DNA of 64,000 bases, from the NCBI GenBank assembly GCA_041395565.1, contig JAWLAI010000008.1, forward strand, positions 124,001 to 188,000, read 5' to 3'. This DNA is from Pseudomonadota bacterium (GTDB lineage Bacteria > Pseudomonadota > Gammaproteobacteria > UBA9214). Of the stretch, positions 16,221-26,081 are shown in pieces. The stretch's first letter is position 1. Every line of letters starts with the position of its first letter. The position numbers and the translations under genes are program-made. The notes beneath the pieces are model-generated. The model searched no databases and had not been told where the DNA came from. It saw only the letters and a program-made list of their open reading frames with translations.

Positions 16221-17240
16221 ATGACGGCTATGATACCCGGAATACCTGGCCCGGAACACCGGCCGGAGTGGCAGGCCCTGCTGGCACGGTCGGTCAGGTC
16301 AGTCGACGAACTCCTGCGCCTGCTCGATATCGATCCGGCCAGCCACCCGGTCCGCCCCCTGGTCGGCGGATTTCCATTGCGGGTCCCGCGCGGCTTCGTC
16401 GCGCGCATGGCCCGGGGCGACATCAACGACCCCCTGCTGCGCCAGGTACTGCCCGTCGACGAGGAAACCCGGCCGATCGAAGGCTACCTGCCCGATCCGC
16501 TGCAGGAAGCCGCCGCCATGCCCTGCCCCGGCCTGCTGCACAAGTACCACGGACGCGCCCTGCTCACGCTGACCGGCGCCTGTGCGATCCATTGCCGTTA
16601 CTGTTTCCGCCGCCATTTCCCCTACGCGGACGCGAACCCGGCCGGCGTACACTGGGAGCAGGCCCTCGCTTACCTGGCAGCTCACCCCGACATCCACGAA
16701 ATCATACTCAGCGGCGGCGACCCGCTCAGCCTGCCTGATGAGCGGCTGCAGCAGCTCACCGAGCGCCTGTCCGCGCTTGCGCACCTGCGCACCCTGAGGC
16801 TCCACAGCAGGCTGCCGATCGTGCTGCCGGAACGTATCGATGCCGGCCTGCTGGCATGGCTCGGCCGGCTGCGCTTCAGGGTGGTCATGGTGGTACATTG
16901 CAATCACCCCAACGAAATCGATGCCCCGGTCCGCGCGGCCCTGCAACAGCTCGCCCGCGCCGGTGTCACGCTGCTGAACCAGTCGGTGCTGCTGCGCGGC
17001 GTGAACGATGACGCCGCCACTCTCGTGCAACTGAGCGAAAGCCTGTTCGCCGCGGGTGTGCTGCCGTATTACCTGCACCGGCTCGACCGCGTGCAGGGAG
17101 CGGCACACTTCGAGGTGGCTGCGGAACGTGCCTGCGCACTGTACAACGCCGTGCATGCGGCACTGCCCGGTTATCTGGTGCCGCGGCTCGTCGAGGAAGT
17201 TCCGGGAAAACCGGGGAAGATGCCCGTCTGCAGAACCTGA
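16221..17240 (+). CDS. epmB: EF-P beta-lysylation protein EpmB (lysine 2,3-aminomutase-like)
   Basis: A 339-residue radical-SAM enzyme that converts (S)-alpha-lysine to (R)-beta-lysine for EF-P. The cluster motif CAIHCRYCFRRHFPY holds the CxxxCxxC ligands. ILSGGDPLSL and VVMVVHCNHPNEID are family landmarks, and the C-terminal LVPRLVEEVPGKPGKMP probably holds the PLP lysine. The start at 16221 has GAGTGG upstream; the frame opens at 16185 inside efp, which is unlikely. It is divergent from efp and epmA. Confidence 0.95.
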   Translation: MTAMIPGIPGPEHRPEWQALLARSVRSVDELLRLLDIDPASHPVRPLVGGFPLRVPRGFVARMARGDINDPLLRQVLPVDEETRPIEGYLPDPLQEAAAMPCPGLLHKYHGRALLTLTGACAIHCRYCFRRHFPYADANPAGVHWEQALAYLAAHPDIHEIILSGGDPLSLPDERLQQLTERLSALAHLRTLRLHSRLPIVLPERIDAGLLAWLGRLRFRVVMVVHCNHPNEIDAPVRAALQQLARAGVTLLNQSVLLRGVNDDAATLVQLSESLFAAGVLPYYLHRLDRVQGAAHFEVAAERACALYNAVHAALPGYLVPRLVEEVPGKPGKMPVCRT

Positions 17241-17326
17241 CAGCAACCGCCGCGTTACATATACTTGCGCGCTGACAGACACGCAAGCGCACACAGTGAC
17301 GTAACGCAGCACAGGCAGCATTGGTC

Positions 17327-18979
17327 ATGGAACTCCAGCTCCCGGAACGCAAGAAGCCGGCCCACAACAACTTCAATACCATTCCCGAAGCCGTCAAGCG
17401 CTGGGTCGATGACCTGCCGCTGCTCAATACCGAACTCACCCGCCAGCTGCTGGGCAAGGCGCTGAACGAAGTCAACTCGCTGCACATCCCGACAGAACAC
17501 CGCTACGCGGCGCTGGAACTGATGGCGACATCGGTACTGTGCGTCACCGATGCGCTCAGGAAGCAGTTCCTCGGCAAGGCGCTGCCGTTGCAGGAAGGCG
17601 AGATGAATGCAGCGGTCGAGGCGCTGGAAATCTGCAACAGCATGGCCACGGGTTACCGCATTCTGGCGGACGACCTCGGGAGGAAACCGTATCAAGACAC
17701 CCAGCTCGCGACCGCGCTACACCGGTCGCTGCGCTATCTGAGCGAACTGCTGCTCATCCATTACCAGATTTACATCCAGTATCCGGACAATTTGTGGAAA
17801 AGCATCCACGCGCTGTACGCGCTGGCCGAGGAATGCGGCATCACGCTGCTCCCGGTCAGCGATCCGACCGCGGCCACGGAAGAAACAAGCACCATCGCCA
17901 CGATATACAAGCAGATCCTGCTGCTGTCGCTTGCCTGCCCGTATCGCATGCCCCAGAAGGAGATCCACTACGTTTACAATGCGCTGCTCGACTGGGCCCG
18001 CTTCTGCCGCCTGGTACCGGCCAGCGCTGAGCGCGCCGGCGGCCTGTTCATGCTGGACCAGCAATCCGACAGCCCACCCACCTACCGATCGCCGTCCGCC
18101 GTGCGACGCGCGGACAAGCATGTACGCATCCTGGACACCTCGGCAGCCACCAGGCAGCTCCGCGCGGTGCTGTCATCCGATAACGTGCCGGGCGCGAACC
18201 ACACCGGCATCGGCAGCACCGACACCCTGCAGCAGCTCATGCTCGCCTGGGGCGCAATGCCTAAACGCCGGTATCCGCGTTACCGGGGGCATGCGTCGAT
18301 CAAGCTGGTAAGCGGCGTCAATGCAATACACGGACTGATCGCCGACCCCGGCGCCGGAGCGCATGAGGACGACGACGCGATCATGGACCACCATTATCTT
18401 CCTGACCCCACCTTCGACAGCCGCACCAACCTCACCATCCCGCCGGAGCGCGCTGACCGGCTGCTGCGCGGCGCCTATTCGACAGACCCGGAACCGGGTC
18501 CACGTATCGAGCTCTGGCATATGGCCGACACCAGTGCCGGCGGTTACTGCCTGCTCTGGGACAATGCGGTCGCCTCGAACGCGCGCGTCGGTGAACTGGT
18601 GGCGATCGTGCAGCAGGACGAGTCCAGCGCTGGCAGCTGGCAGCTCGGCGTGAATCGCTGGATGAAGTTCACCAGTGAACGCGGGCTGGAACTGGGAGTG
18701 CAGTTACTGGCGCCGTCCGGGGAGGCCGTGTGGGCTTATGCCTGCAATGACGAATTCCGGCTCGATCCGCGCGCGGACAAGCGCATGCAGGGTATCCTGC
18801 TGCCCGAGATCAGGGTACTGGGACAGGAGCCATCCCTGCTGTTGCCGTCACTGCCGTTCCGCGCCGGGTGCGCTGCAATCCTGGAACGGAACGGGCACAG
18901 GCAGAATATCGTGCTCACCCGCCAGACCGAAAACACGGGCTGCTTCGCACAGTTCCAGTTTACGCCTGCCGGCAGCTGA
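17327..18979 (+). CDS. Unknown protein, possible atypical PilZ-like c-di-GMP effector
   Basis: A 550-residue cytoplasmic protein without signal peptide or membrane segments. Residues 1-270 are mostly helical (LLNTELTRQLLGKALNEVN, HRSLRYLSELLLIHYQIYI). Residues about 385-545 look beta-rich and include MADTSAGGYCLLW, which recalls the DxSxxG motif of PilZ domains. The usual RxxxR partner is not clear, so the PilZ call is tentative. fimX lies 0.9 kb downstream on the same strand, with a GNAT gene on the opposite strand between them. The start is the ATG at 17327; an in-frame TTG lies 6 bases earlier. Confidence 0.75.
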   Translation: MELQLPERKKPAHNNFNTIPEAVKRWVDDLPLLNTELTRQLLGKALNEVNSLHIPTEHRYAALELMATSVLCVTDALRKQFLGKALPLQEGEMNAAVEALEICNSMATGYRILADDLGRKPYQDTQLATALHRSLRYLSELLLIHYQIYIQYPDNLWKSIHALYALAEECGITLLPVSDPTAATEETSTIATIYKQILLLSLACPYRMPQKEIHYVYNALLDWARFCRLVPASAERAGGLFMLDQQSDSPPTYRSPSAVRRADKHVRILDTSAATRQLRAVLSSDNVPGANHTGIGSTDTLQQLMLAWGAMPKRRYPRYRGHASIKLVSGVNAIHGLIADPGAGAHEDDDAIMDHHYLPDPTFDSRTNLTIPPERADRLLRGAYSTDPEPGPRIELWHMADTSAGGYCLLWDNAVASNARVGELVAIVQQDESSAGSWQLGVNRWMKFTSERGLELGVQLLAPSGEAVWAYACNDEFRLDPRADKRMQGILLPEIRVLGQEPSLLLPSLPFRAGCAAILERNGHRQNIVLTRQTENTGCFAQFQFTPAGS

Positions 18980-19072
18980 TCCCGCCGGCCCGAACCGACC
19001 TCAAACCGGGCAGCTGCGTCAGCGGCGCTGCCGCTGCATCTGCAGCGCGGCGAAGACGGTACAGGGTTTCTA

Positions 19073-19594
19073 TCAGTACAGCGCGATGAACGGCTCCGGG
19101 TACTCCACGTGGCCGCCACCGGCCAGGTTGCCGGATTCGACTTCGTAGACTGTCAGCGCCTCTTCCGGCGCCGGCAGATTGCAGGTCACCTGACGCTCCC
19201 TGGCCGGTATAAAACCGAAACGCCTGTAGAACTCGGGATGACCGAGGACGATGATACTGCCATATCCCTTCTCGCGCGCCAGCTTGATACTGGCCTGGAT
19301 CAGTTCCGACCCGATACCGCGATGGCTTTGCGAGGGCACGACCGACATCGGACCCAGGGCCAGCACCTGCATCTCCGTACCGGCCCGACGCAACGTCACG
19401 CGCGTCAGCAACACATGTCCGACGATGCGGCCGCCCAGCTCGGCGACCAGCGACAACTCGCGGTTGTAGGTGCCGGCAGCGCGCAGCGCACTGACCAGCT
19501 GCGCCTCCGCCTCGCCGCCGAAGGCACTGATGTGGACCACATCGATGGCGCGGACATCCTCCGCGGTTTCAGTTCTTACCGTAACAGGGTGCAT
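19073..19594 (-). CDS. GNAT-family N-acetyltransferase
   Basis: A 173-residue acetyltransferase-fold protein. The acetyl-CoA loop is SHRGIGSELIQASIKLAREKG (from about residue 90), and VLGHPEFYRRFGF is typical of the YhbS-like branch. The substrate is unknown. The start at 19594 is chosen for its GGAGAG Shine-Dalgarno and conserved N-terminus (VTVRTETAEDVRAIDVVH); the open frame begins at 19705. It is transcribed away from fimX. Confidence 0.88.
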   Translation of the reverse strand: MHPVTVRTETAEDVRAIDVVHISAFGGEAEAQLVSALRAAGTYNRELSLVAELGGRIVGHVLLTRVTLRRAGTEMQVLALGPMSVVPSQSHRGIGSELIQASIKLAREKGYGSIIVLGHPEFYRRFGFIPARERQVTCNLPAPEEALTVYEVESGNLAGGGHVEYPEPFIALY

Positions 19595-19877
19595 AGCGGC
19601 TCTCCGGATCGCCAGGGCGGCACCGGCCTTCCGGTCGCCGCACCTGCAAACATTCTGATTATCAGTTACTTGCATGCTATCAGGAATCAGCGTGGCTGGA
19701 AACACCCGGCGCGGATTTGCCTGGGCGTCGGGGCCGGCAGCAGTGCCGGCATATATTAGGTGTCATTCAAGACCGCAGCCGCTATGCCGACACAATTCCA
19801 GTCGGGGCCAGTGGTTAGCATGTGGTCTGCTCAATCTCTGCTGGCTGTCCTGGGATTGTCCGGAAAAGAGGCCTGCA

Positions 19878-21956
19878 GTGACCGCTGGAGAAACATTACG
19901 CCTGCTCATCGTCGAGGAAAGCGGATCAGACGCCGAGTCACTGGCCAATGAACTCAGGAATGCCGGCCACGCCCTGGCCTGCACGCATGTCACCGACGCC
20001 GCGGCGCTGGACCATGCCCTCGAACAGCAACTACCCGACATACTCGTCTGCGGCAGCGGCGCGGGCCTGCCGGATCCGCGCCAGCTCGGCACCCTGCTCG
20101 CGCGCTATGACACCCCTCCCGCCGTCATCGCCATCGCCGCCAGCGCCGACGAGGACAGCGTCGTCAGCGCTCGGAAGGACGGCATCTCAGAGCTGGTTTC
20201 CTACGACCATCCCGAGCACCTGCGCCTGGCATTCGCCAGGCTTGCGGAACACGCCCGCATACGGCAGGCCACGATCAGGCTCGAGAAAAAGCTCCGTGAC
20301 TGCGAGTCCCGCTGCCAGGCACTGATCGAGAATTCGAGCGATGCCATCGCGTACATTCACGATGGCATGCATGTCTACGCAAATCCGCCGTATCTGAAAC
20401 TGTTCGCGATCGAAACCGCTGAGGAAATCGAGGGGCTGCCGGTCCTGGACATGATCAGCAGCGCGGAACACGACCGCTTCCGTGACCTGCTCAAGCACGT
20501 CATCGAAGGCGATGACCAGACCACGTCGCTGGATATCGAATGCGTGAGCCCGCACGAGGGCCGGTTCAGCTGCACCATGGAATGCTCCCCCGCGAGCATG
20601 GCGGGCGAGCCCTGTACGCAGATCCTGGTGCGTGTGCATTCCACGAATACGGAGCTGGAAGAGCGTATCAAGACCCTGTCGCAGCAGGACATGCTGACCG
20701 GCCTGGTCAACCGCCAGCACTTCATGAAAATGCTCGAACAGCGGCTCGCCCACTTCCCGAAAAACCGCCAGCGCGCACTCGTGTATCTCACCCTGGATAA
20801 TTTCAAGGTGATCCGCGACGAGGCCGGCGTCGCCACCAGCGATCAGGTGCTGTGCGACATGGCCGACCTGATTGCGCGGCACTGCGGCCAGGAGGATACC
20901 CTGGCCCGCTTCGGCGACTACAGCTTCGCCATCCTCAAGCAGGATACCGACCAGGACGCCATCGAAGGATCGTGCACCGGCTTGCTGAAGGATATTGCGG
21001 CCCATCTGCCGGAGGCCGGAGGCCGCAGTTTCGCGATCACCGCCAGCCTCGGCATCTGCGCCATCGGCCCGCACACGAAGGACATACAGAAGCTGATCTC
21101 ATATGCGGACATGGCCTGCGAGGTTGCACGCACCTCGGGCGGTAACCAGTTGCACATCCACAGTAGCGTGGTTAGCAGCGGACTGGATCATGACGCGCAG
21201 GACAAGTGGGACGAGATCGTCAGCGACACCATTGCCAACGAACGCTTCTACCTGGTCTACCAGCCTATCGTCAGCCTCAAGGGTGATACGAAGCCGCGCT
21301 ACGAAGTCCTGCTCAGGATACTGGACGAGAAAGGACAGACCATACTGCCGGGGCAATTCCTCTCGATCGCGGAAAAGGCCGGGCATGGCAGCGAAATCGA
21401 CCGCTGGATCATCAACCGGGCATGCAGCGATCTGGCGCAACTGCGCAAGCGCAGCAGCGCCGCCACCTTCTACATCAAGCTGACTGCCGCCACGCTCGCC
21501 GCGGGCGACATGCCGGCCTGGATACGGGACCGGCTACGTGAGCATGAGCTCGATGTCAGCAGTATGGTGTTCGAGATCGCAGAACAGGCCGCTACGGCCG
21601 ACCTCAGAGGCGCCATGACCTGTACCGAGGCGCTTCAGGGCATGGGCTGCAAGGTCGCGCTGGAGCACGTTGGCCGCACGGGGAAACTGCAGGTACTGAA
21701 TCACATGCCGGTAGACATCATCAAGATCGACAGCAGCCTGATCGCGAAGCTTGCCGGCGACAAGCAGGCTCAGGACACCGTCAGGGCGATTATGGAGCAT
21801 GCGAAGAAGAACGGCAGGTCATGCATTGCCGAGAATGTCGAGGACTCCGGCTGTCTGGCCCGGCTCTGGCAAATCGGCATGCATTTCATCCAGGGCAATT
21901 TCATCCAGGAGCCGTCCCGGGAACTCGGCTATGTATTCGAGAGCGAACTCGCCTGA
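19878..21956 (+). CDS. fimX: FimX-like REC-PAS-GGDEF-EAL c-di-GMP receptor
   Basis: A 692-residue protein, almost the same length as P. aeruginosa FimX (691). Order: receiver-like domain (residues 1-125) lacking an obvious phosphoacceptor Asp (DILVCGSG), PAS (about 145-265), degenerate GGDEF with FGDYSF (about 345-350), and degenerate EAL with EVL at 476-478, as in FimX. It should bind c-di-GMP without making or cleaving it and promote type IV pilus assembly. The GTG at 19878 has AAGAGG upstream and gives the FimX length; the frame opens at 19674. Confidence 0.88.
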   Translation: MTAGETLRLLIVEESGSDAESLANELRNAGHALACTHVTDAAALDHALEQQLPDILVCGSGAGLPDPRQLGTLLARYDTPPAVIAIAASADEDSVVSARKDGISELVSYDHPEHLRLAFARLAEHARIRQATIRLEKKLRDCESRCQALIENSSDAIAYIHDGMHVYANPPYLKLFAIETAEEIEGLPVLDMISSAEHDRFRDLLKHVIEGDDQTTSLDIECVSPHEGRFSCTMECSPASMAGEPCTQILVRVHSTNTELEERIKTLSQQDMLTGLVNRQHFMKMLEQRLAHFPKNRQRALVYLTLDNFKVIRDEAGVATSDQVLCDMADLIARHCGQEDTLARFGDYSFAILKQDTDQDAIEGSCTGLLKDIAAHLPEAGGRSFAITASLGICAIGPHTKDIQKLISYADMACEVARTSGGNQLHIHSSVVSSGLDHDAQDKWDEIVSDTIANERFYLVYQPIVSLKGDTKPRYEVLLRILDEKGQTILPGQFLSIAEKAGHGSEIDRWIINRACSDLAQLRKRSSAATFYIKLTAATLAAGDMPAWIRDRLREHELDVSSMVFEIAEQAATADLRGAMTCTEALQGMGCKVALEHVGRTGKLQVLNHMPVDIIKIDSSLIAKLAGDKQAQDTVRAIMEHAKKNGRSCIAENVEDSGCLARLWQIGMHFIQGNFIQEPSRELGYVFESELA

Positions 21957-22014
21957 GCGCCGCCGCAACATGACCATGCCACTCAGCGCGCACCTGCTTC
22001 ACATCCGCTGCAGC

Positions 22015-23226
22015 TCAATCGAGCATCAGGGATACCAGGCCGTCCGCGAGCTTGGGCTCGAACCAGGTGGACTTGGGCGGCATCACTTCGCCCGCGTCGG
22101 CGACCGCCATCAGGTCTTCCATGCGGGTCGGGTGGAGGGCGAAGGCGACCGCCATTTCCCCGCTGTCGACGCGGCGCTCGAGCTCGCCCAACCCACGGAT
22201 GCCACCGACGAAATCGATGCGCTTGTCGCGGCGCGGATCCGTGATACCCAGCACCGGCGCGAGCACCCGGTCGGCCAGCAGGCTGACATCGAGCCGCTCG
22301 ACCGGATCGTCCGGCAAGGTGCCGGCCGCGAGATCCAGTTGGTACCACTGTCCCGCCAGATACATGCCGCATTCTCCGGGCCGTTGCGGATGTACCGCAC
22401 TACCCGCCGGCACAACACGACAACCGGCGCTGACGCGGGCGAGAAACTGCTCGGCACTCATGCCAGCCAGGTCGCGCACCACCCGGTTGTAATCGAGAAT
22501 CTGCATCTGGCTGTGCGGGAAGATGACGGTGAGGAAAACGCCGTCGGCATCGCCGCGGTGCGCCGCGACACGCGAGGCCGCGGCCGAGCGATGGTGACCG
22601 TCTGCGATATACAGGGCGCGCATGGCATCAAACGCCTGCGTGATGCGTTCGATGAGTGCCGTATCCTGCACCACCCAGAGCGTATGTCCGATCCCGTCCG
22701 CGGCAACCAGATCGACTGCCGGCGCGGTCAGGGTGACTTCATCGAGCATGGCATCGACCGTCGCTTCGGAACGATAGGCCAGCAGTACCGGTCCGGTCTG
22801 GGCCCCCAGTGCCTCGATCTGGCGCACCCGGTCATCCTCCTTGTCCGGGCGGGTGAACTCATGCTTGCGAATCCGGTTGCTGTCATAGGCCGCCACCGCT
22901 GCTGCCGCCACCAGGCCGGTTTGGCTGTGTGCGCCCATCACCAGTCGGTAGACGTAATAGCAGGGTGCCGGGTCCCGGATCAGCACCCCGTCGGCGAGCA
23001 GCCGTTGCAAATTCTGCGCGGCCCTGGCGTAGACCGCCTCGGAATAAGGGTCGGTCCCGACAGGCAGGTCGATTTCGGCCTTCGAGATGTGCAGAAAACT
23101 CAGCGGGCGGCCCCGGGCACGTTCCCGCGCTTCGACCGAGCTGAGCACATCATAGGGAGGCGCCACGACGTCTGCCGCGTGTCCGGACACCGGTCGCAGT
23201 GCGGCAAAAGGTCTGATCAGGGTCAT
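22015..23226 (-). CDS. DUF1015-family protein
   Basis: A 403-residue cytoplasmic protein of the DUF1015 family, function unknown. It opens with LIRPFAALRPVSGHAADVVAPPYDVLS, the usual family N-terminus, and carries the signature ALYIADGHHRSAAASRVAA (about residues 207-225). The start at 23226 matches the family; the frame runs on to 23310. It is convergent with fimX and divergent from the adenylate cyclase, with 86 bases between starts. Confidence 0.9.
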   Translation of the reverse strand: MTLIRPFAALRPVSGHAADVVAPPYDVLSSVEARERARGRPLSFLHISKAEIDLPVGTDPYSEAVYARAAQNLQRLLADGVLIRDPAPCYYVYRLVMGAHSQTGLVAAAAVAAYDSNRIRKHEFTRPDKEDDRVRQIEALGAQTGPVLLAYRSEATVDAMLDEVTLTAPAVDLVAADGIGHTLWVVQDTALIERITQAFDAMRALYIADGHHRSAAASRVAAHRGDADGVFLTVIFPHSQMQILDYNRVVRDLAGMSAEQFLARVSAGCRVVPAGSAVHPQRPGECGMYLAGQWYQLDLAAGTLPDDPVERLDVSLLADRVLAPVLGITDPRRDKRIDFVGGIRGLGELERRVDSGEMAVAFALHPTRMEDLMAVADAGEVMPPKSTWFEPKLADGLVSLMLD

Positions 23227-23312
23227 GGAAATACCGTCGTCATCATGAATATGGCCGCATTGTACACGGTCAGCGATGCCGCCGCGATTGTCGCAGCCAG
23301 GTCGGAGCACTG

Positions 23313-24953
23313 ATGGATACCCAGCGCCCGGAACAGCCGGACAATATCACTACGGAAAACTCGACCGGCATTGCCGCGGACCGCGGCGGCAGATATCTGC
23401 CTGTGCTGCTGTACCGCAAGGTGACAGCCCGCCTGCAGCGCCTGCATGCCGCCGTATTACGGCGGCTGCGCGGGGCGCACGAAAGGATCCAGCGTATGCC
23501 GCTGGCCTTCAAGTTTTCCTTTCTGATAACCGTGGCTATCGTCAGTTGCATGTTGCTGCTCGGCACCATCCTGGTACAACAGCAGTCACGCCAGCTGGAG
23601 GCGCAGATCAGCGAACAGGGCGACACGCTGGCGCGCCTGATGGCCAAGTCCGCGCGCGAACCGCTGCTGGCAGAGGACAAGCTGGCACTCGATTCCATCG
23701 CCAGCAGCTTTTCGAACAGCAGCAGTGTGCTCGGCACCGCGATTGCGACCATCGAGGGCGAGCTGGTCACGCAGGCCGGCGCCATGTTCGAGGAGCGCAA
23801 TCCGCTCACCATCAAGGATGTCAGCCGCATCATCCGCAGCAGGTCCGGGGCCCACATCTGGCACTGGACACGGCTGAGCGGAGCACAGGTCGAGACGGTC
23901 ATGTCATTCATCCAGCCGATCTCGTTCCAGGATGTGACCGCCGGTTACGCCATGGTCACCTTCAGTCAGGCTGGCATGACCACATCGCTCCGGCAGGCGA
24001 TCCAGACCATCGTCGGAGCAACGGTTCTCATTATCGCACTGGGCATCGCGATGTCGTTCGCTCTCGGCCGCCGCATCACCCAGCCGATAGACCAGCTCGT
24101 GCATGCCAGTCATGCCATCGGCAACGGTGAGTACACTTTCCGCTTCAAGGACTGCCGCAAGGACGAGATCGGGCTGCTGATGGAAGCCTTCAACGAAATG
24201 GCGCAGGGCATGCTGGAAAAATCGCAGGTCAAGAACGCCCTGTCGCGCTACGTTTCCCCGAGCGTGGCACGCGAGATCCTGTCCAACCTGGACGACATCG
24301 GGCTCAGCGGCAAACGCGTGGAAGGTACGGTCGTGTTCGCCGATATCAAGGGATTCACGCAGATCTCGGAGTCGATACGACCCGAGGACCTGGTCAGCAT
24401 TCTGAATCGCTACTTCACGCTGGTCACCCGTGCCTGCGAGATCAACCAGGGCATCGTGGACAAGTACATGGGCGACGGTGTCATGCTGGTATTCGGCGCA
24501 CCAGAACCGGACCGGGACCACGCCTTCCACGCTGTCACCTGCGCGCTGCTGATCCAGCGCCTGGTAGAGCACGAGAACCGTCTGCGCCAGGAGCGAAACC
24601 TGTTCCCCGTGCAGTTCCGGATCGGCATCAATACCGGCAACATGCTGGCCGGCAACATGGGTTCCAGGAACCGCATGGAGTATACCGTGGTGGGCGACAC
24701 GGTGAATCTCGCGTCGCGCCTGTGCGGCATAACCAACGCCAACGAGATCGTCATTTCGCGCGACATGTACCAGCGCACGGACATTCGGCGCCGGGTGCTG
24801 GCCAGCGAGTACCAGTCAATCCACCTGCGCGGGATCAGACACCCGGTCAGCACCTATCGTGTCGAGGGGCTTACCGTCGACAACCAGGAAATACTCGACC
24901 GGCAATTCGACACCATCATCGCCAGCGAGGCAGACGAGGCCATCCATGCTTAA
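23313..24953 (+). CDS. Membrane-bound class III adenylate cyclase with HAMP domain
   Basis: A 546-residue protein. TM1 is at about residues 66-88, a periplasmic sensor part at 89-225, TM2 at about 227-250, HAMP (RRITQPIDQLVHASHAIGNG) to about 300, and a catalytic domain at 335-510. Metal-binding Asp residues are in VFADIKGFT (about 340) and KYMGDGVM (about 383). The Lys before MGDG, the Asp in VVGDTVN and the NxxxR in NLASRL fit ATP as substrate, so cAMP is the likely product. Its end overlaps the lipoprotein gene by 8 bases, which couples the two. Confidence 0.92.
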   Translation: MDTQRPEQPDNITTENSTGIAADRGGRYLPVLLYRKVTARLQRLHAAVLRRLRGAHERIQRMPLAFKFSFLITVAIVSCMLLLGTILVQQQSRQLEAQISEQGDTLARLMAKSAREPLLAEDKLALDSIASSFSNSSSVLGTAIATIEGELVTQAGAMFEERNPLTIKDVSRIIRSRSGAHIWHWTRLSGAQVETVMSFIQPISFQDVTAGYAMVTFSQAGMTTSLRQAIQTIVGATVLIIALGIAMSFALGRRITQPIDQLVHASHAIGNGEYTFRFKDCRKDEIGLLMEAFNEMAQGMLEKSQVKNALSRYVSPSVAREILSNLDDIGLSGKRVEGTVVFADIKGFTQISESIRPEDLVSILNRYFTLVTRACEINQGIVDKYMGDGVMLVFGAPEPDRDHAFHAVTCALLIQRLVEHENRLRQERNLFPVQFRIGINTGNMLAGNMGSRNRMEYTVVGDTVNLASRLCGITNANEIVISRDMYQRTDIRRRVLASEYQSIHLRGIRHPVSTYRVEGLTVDNQEILDRQFDTIIASEADEAIHA

Positions 24954-26037
24954 ACCCATCCTGCGCCTGAGTGCAGCATTCCTGGTGCTGCCCCTGCTGG
25001 GCGGCTGCCCGCAGGTACAGAACATTCGCATGATGCCGGACTCGCCGACCGACATGGAGGCACTGCTCGAGCAGAACGAGTTCGCCAGGGTGCGCAACCT
25101 GACAACGGATCATCCGGAACTCGATACCAGGGAGTTGCAGGACAGGATCGCCACCCGCGAATCCGCCTACGCGGACGACATGCTGACTCAGGCCCGCGAC
25201 CTGGCGGACGGCGACGAGCTGCTGAAGGCTGTCGACCTGCTCACCGGCGCATTGCGCAGGATTCCCCACAATACCGAGCTGCGCGGGCTGCGTACGGCAC
25301 TCGAGACCGAACGTCTGCGCCAGCTGCGGATCAATGAGCGCAACAATCTCACGGCGCGCGCCGAGTACCTGCTCGATCACGAGCGACTCTACCAGCAGCA
25401 GATCAACCTGCAGACGCCCAGCAACGAGCAGCGGCGCGAACACGCACAGTTCGAGAAGGAAAGCGTCGAACTCGCCAATCAACTGCTGGTACACGCCCGT
25501 GACGCGCTGGCGGACAAGGAACTGGTCATCGCGGACACCTGCCTCACCCTCGCGCGCCAGTTGGATGGCACACTCGATACCGCCGCCGTGGCAGCCGAAC
25601 TCGAGGGCCTGCAGAAATCGCAGCAGGAATCAGTTCGCCAGGCCACCACCATCAGAAACGCCCGGATCAAGCGCAAGACAGACCGCGAGGACAAGCATGC
25701 CACGCAGCAACTGCTCGCCACCACGCAGAAGGCCTTAAGCGACAACAAGCTGCGCGATGCACGCGAGGCATTCACCCGGATCCCGCCCTCAACCAGCCAG
25801 GATAGCGAGGTCATCGCAGTGCAGAATTCGCTCGACCAGGCCGTCAGCACGCGGATCAAGCAGCTGATCCTGACCGGCGATGCCCAGTACCGCGCCGAGA
25901 AGATCCAGGCGGCGCTGAAGACCTGGTCCGAAGCGCTGGCGCTGGACCCGGACAATATCGAGTTGCGCGAGCGCACCGACCGCGCCAACAAGGTGTTGGC
26001 CAATCTGGAGGAGCTGAAGCGCCAGCAGCTAAAGTAG
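24946..26037 (+). CDS. Helical repeat lipoprotein coupled to the adenylate cyclase
   Basis: A 363-residue lipoprotein: the signal peptide ends in LGGC with Cys21. The rest is almost wholly helical, rich in Glu, Leu, Gln and Arg, with TPR-like pairs near the end (AQYRAEKIQAALKTWSEAL, ALDPDNIELRERTDRANKV). It is probably periplasmic, anchored in a membrane. Its ATG lies inside the last codons of the cyclase gene (ATGCTTAA), so it may be a periplasmic partner of the cyclase sensor. I recognise no named family. Confidence 0.85.
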   Translation: MLKPILRLSAAFLVLPLLGGCPQVQNIRMMPDSPTDMEALLEQNEFARVRNLTTDHPELDTRELQDRIATRESAYADDMLTQARDLADGDELLKAVDLLTGALRRIPHNTELRGLRTALETERLRQLRINERNNLTARAEYLLDHERLYQQQINLQTPSNEQRREHAQFEKESVELANQLLVHARDALADKELVIADTCLTLARQLDGTLDTAAVAAELEGLQKSQQESVRQATTIRNARIKRKTDREDKHATQQLLATTQKALSDNKLRDAREAFTRIPPSTSQDSEVIAVQNSLDQAVSTRIKQLILTGDAQYRAEKIQAALKTWSEALALDPDNIELRERTDRANKVLANLEELKRQQLK

Positions 26038-26081
26038 GCAGCACCCGGCCTGCGCCGATCCGCAGCGCGGCAAGCCGCGGC

